The notes under the pieces: model-generated | Told to the model about the DNA's origin: nothing | Database searches by the model: none | What the model saw: the letters and a program-made list of their open reading frames with translations, nothing else | Shown: positions 6,389 through 6,487 of the stretch, in pieces | How positions within the stretch are numbered: the first letter of the stretch is position 1 | Layout of the letters: each line of letters opens with the position of its first letter | Origin: an uncultured Clostridia bacterium | GTDB taxonomy: Bacteria > Bacillota > Clostridia > TANB77 > CAG-508 | DNA length: 6,487 bases | NCBI GenBank assembly: GCA_944393755.1 | Contig: CALYBF010000086.1 | Coordinates: 1-6,487 of the forward strand | Reading direction: 5' to 3' | Translations under genes and position numbers: made by a program

Positions 6389-6487
6389 ATGAAAGTGTTT
6401 AATGAAAACTATGCTTTAATTACTGAAGATTTCTTTGATGGTGGTAAAGAAGTGTTTGATTTTCATTGTAAGGACTTTATACCATTA
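6389..6487 (+). CDS. Unrecognised reading frame, 5' end only
   Basis: An open frame starts at ATG 6389 after a strong G-rich ribosome site and runs off the window after 33 codons without a stop. It begins MKVFNENYALITEDFF and continues with a GGKEVFDFHCKDFIPL segment. I do not recognise a family. No signal peptide or membrane helix is visible. Codon choice (gtg, ggt, gct, ttc, gac) differs from the ATA-rich genes just upstream. Together with the broken GT2 tail immediately before it, this suggests that it belongs to a different gene block or to an inserted element. It is too short for a functional call. Confidence 0.5.
   Translation, partial: MKVFNENYALITEDFFDGGKEVFDFHCKDFIPL

Overview
The window is a single-strand (+) stretch of a low-GC bacterial polysaccharide or glycoconjugate locus. 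The DNA is strongly AT-rich, favours AGA, AAA and ATA codons, uses purine-rich Shine-Dalgarno sites, and reads TGG as Trp. The real stops are TAA or TAG. This fits a Clostridia- or Bacilli-type Firmicute, though Fusobacteriota cannot be excluded from the sequence alone. No RNA gene, CRISPR array, factor-independent terminator or minus-strand gene was found. Genes are tightly spaced or overlapping, so the block is probably one operon that runs past both ends of the window.

Left part (1-2263) is a Pgl-type sugar module. It holds the 3' end of a UDP-GlcNAc 4,6-dehydratase (PglF/CapD-like), a PLP aminotransferase (PglE/EpsN-like) and a monotopic phosphoglycosyl transferase (PglC-like). Together these would make a UDP-4-amino-4,6-dideoxy-GlcNAc derivative and load the sugar phosphate onto undecaprenyl phosphate. 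The usual PglD left-handed beta-helix acetyltransferase is not in the window.

Middle part (2238-4868) is an accessory module: a GNAT acyltransferase, a fold-type III PLP decarboxylase-like enzyme, and a CarB-like ATP-grasp ligase. The genes are coupled by short overlaps (26 and 20 bases) or small gaps. The combination suggests that an amino acid, or its decarboxylation product, is activated and attached to an amino sugar or another part of the glycan; this is inference. The decarboxylase gene is broken by one extra base at about 3475, exactly inside the conserved EPG motif.

Right part (4872-6487) holds a complete GT4 glycosyltransferase (EpsD/PglA-like) and a GT2 glycosyltransferase that loses its family sequence after about residue 112 and ends in a short foreign tail. 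An unrecognised reading frame follows and runs off the window. The last ~180 bases look like a rearrangement junction or the edge of an inserted element.

The main points for a second look are the decarboxylase/ATP-grasp/GNAT module, the one-base lesion in the decarboxylase, the truncated GT2 with its unexplained downstream frame, and two back-to-back perfect inverted repeats early in the pglC-like gene.
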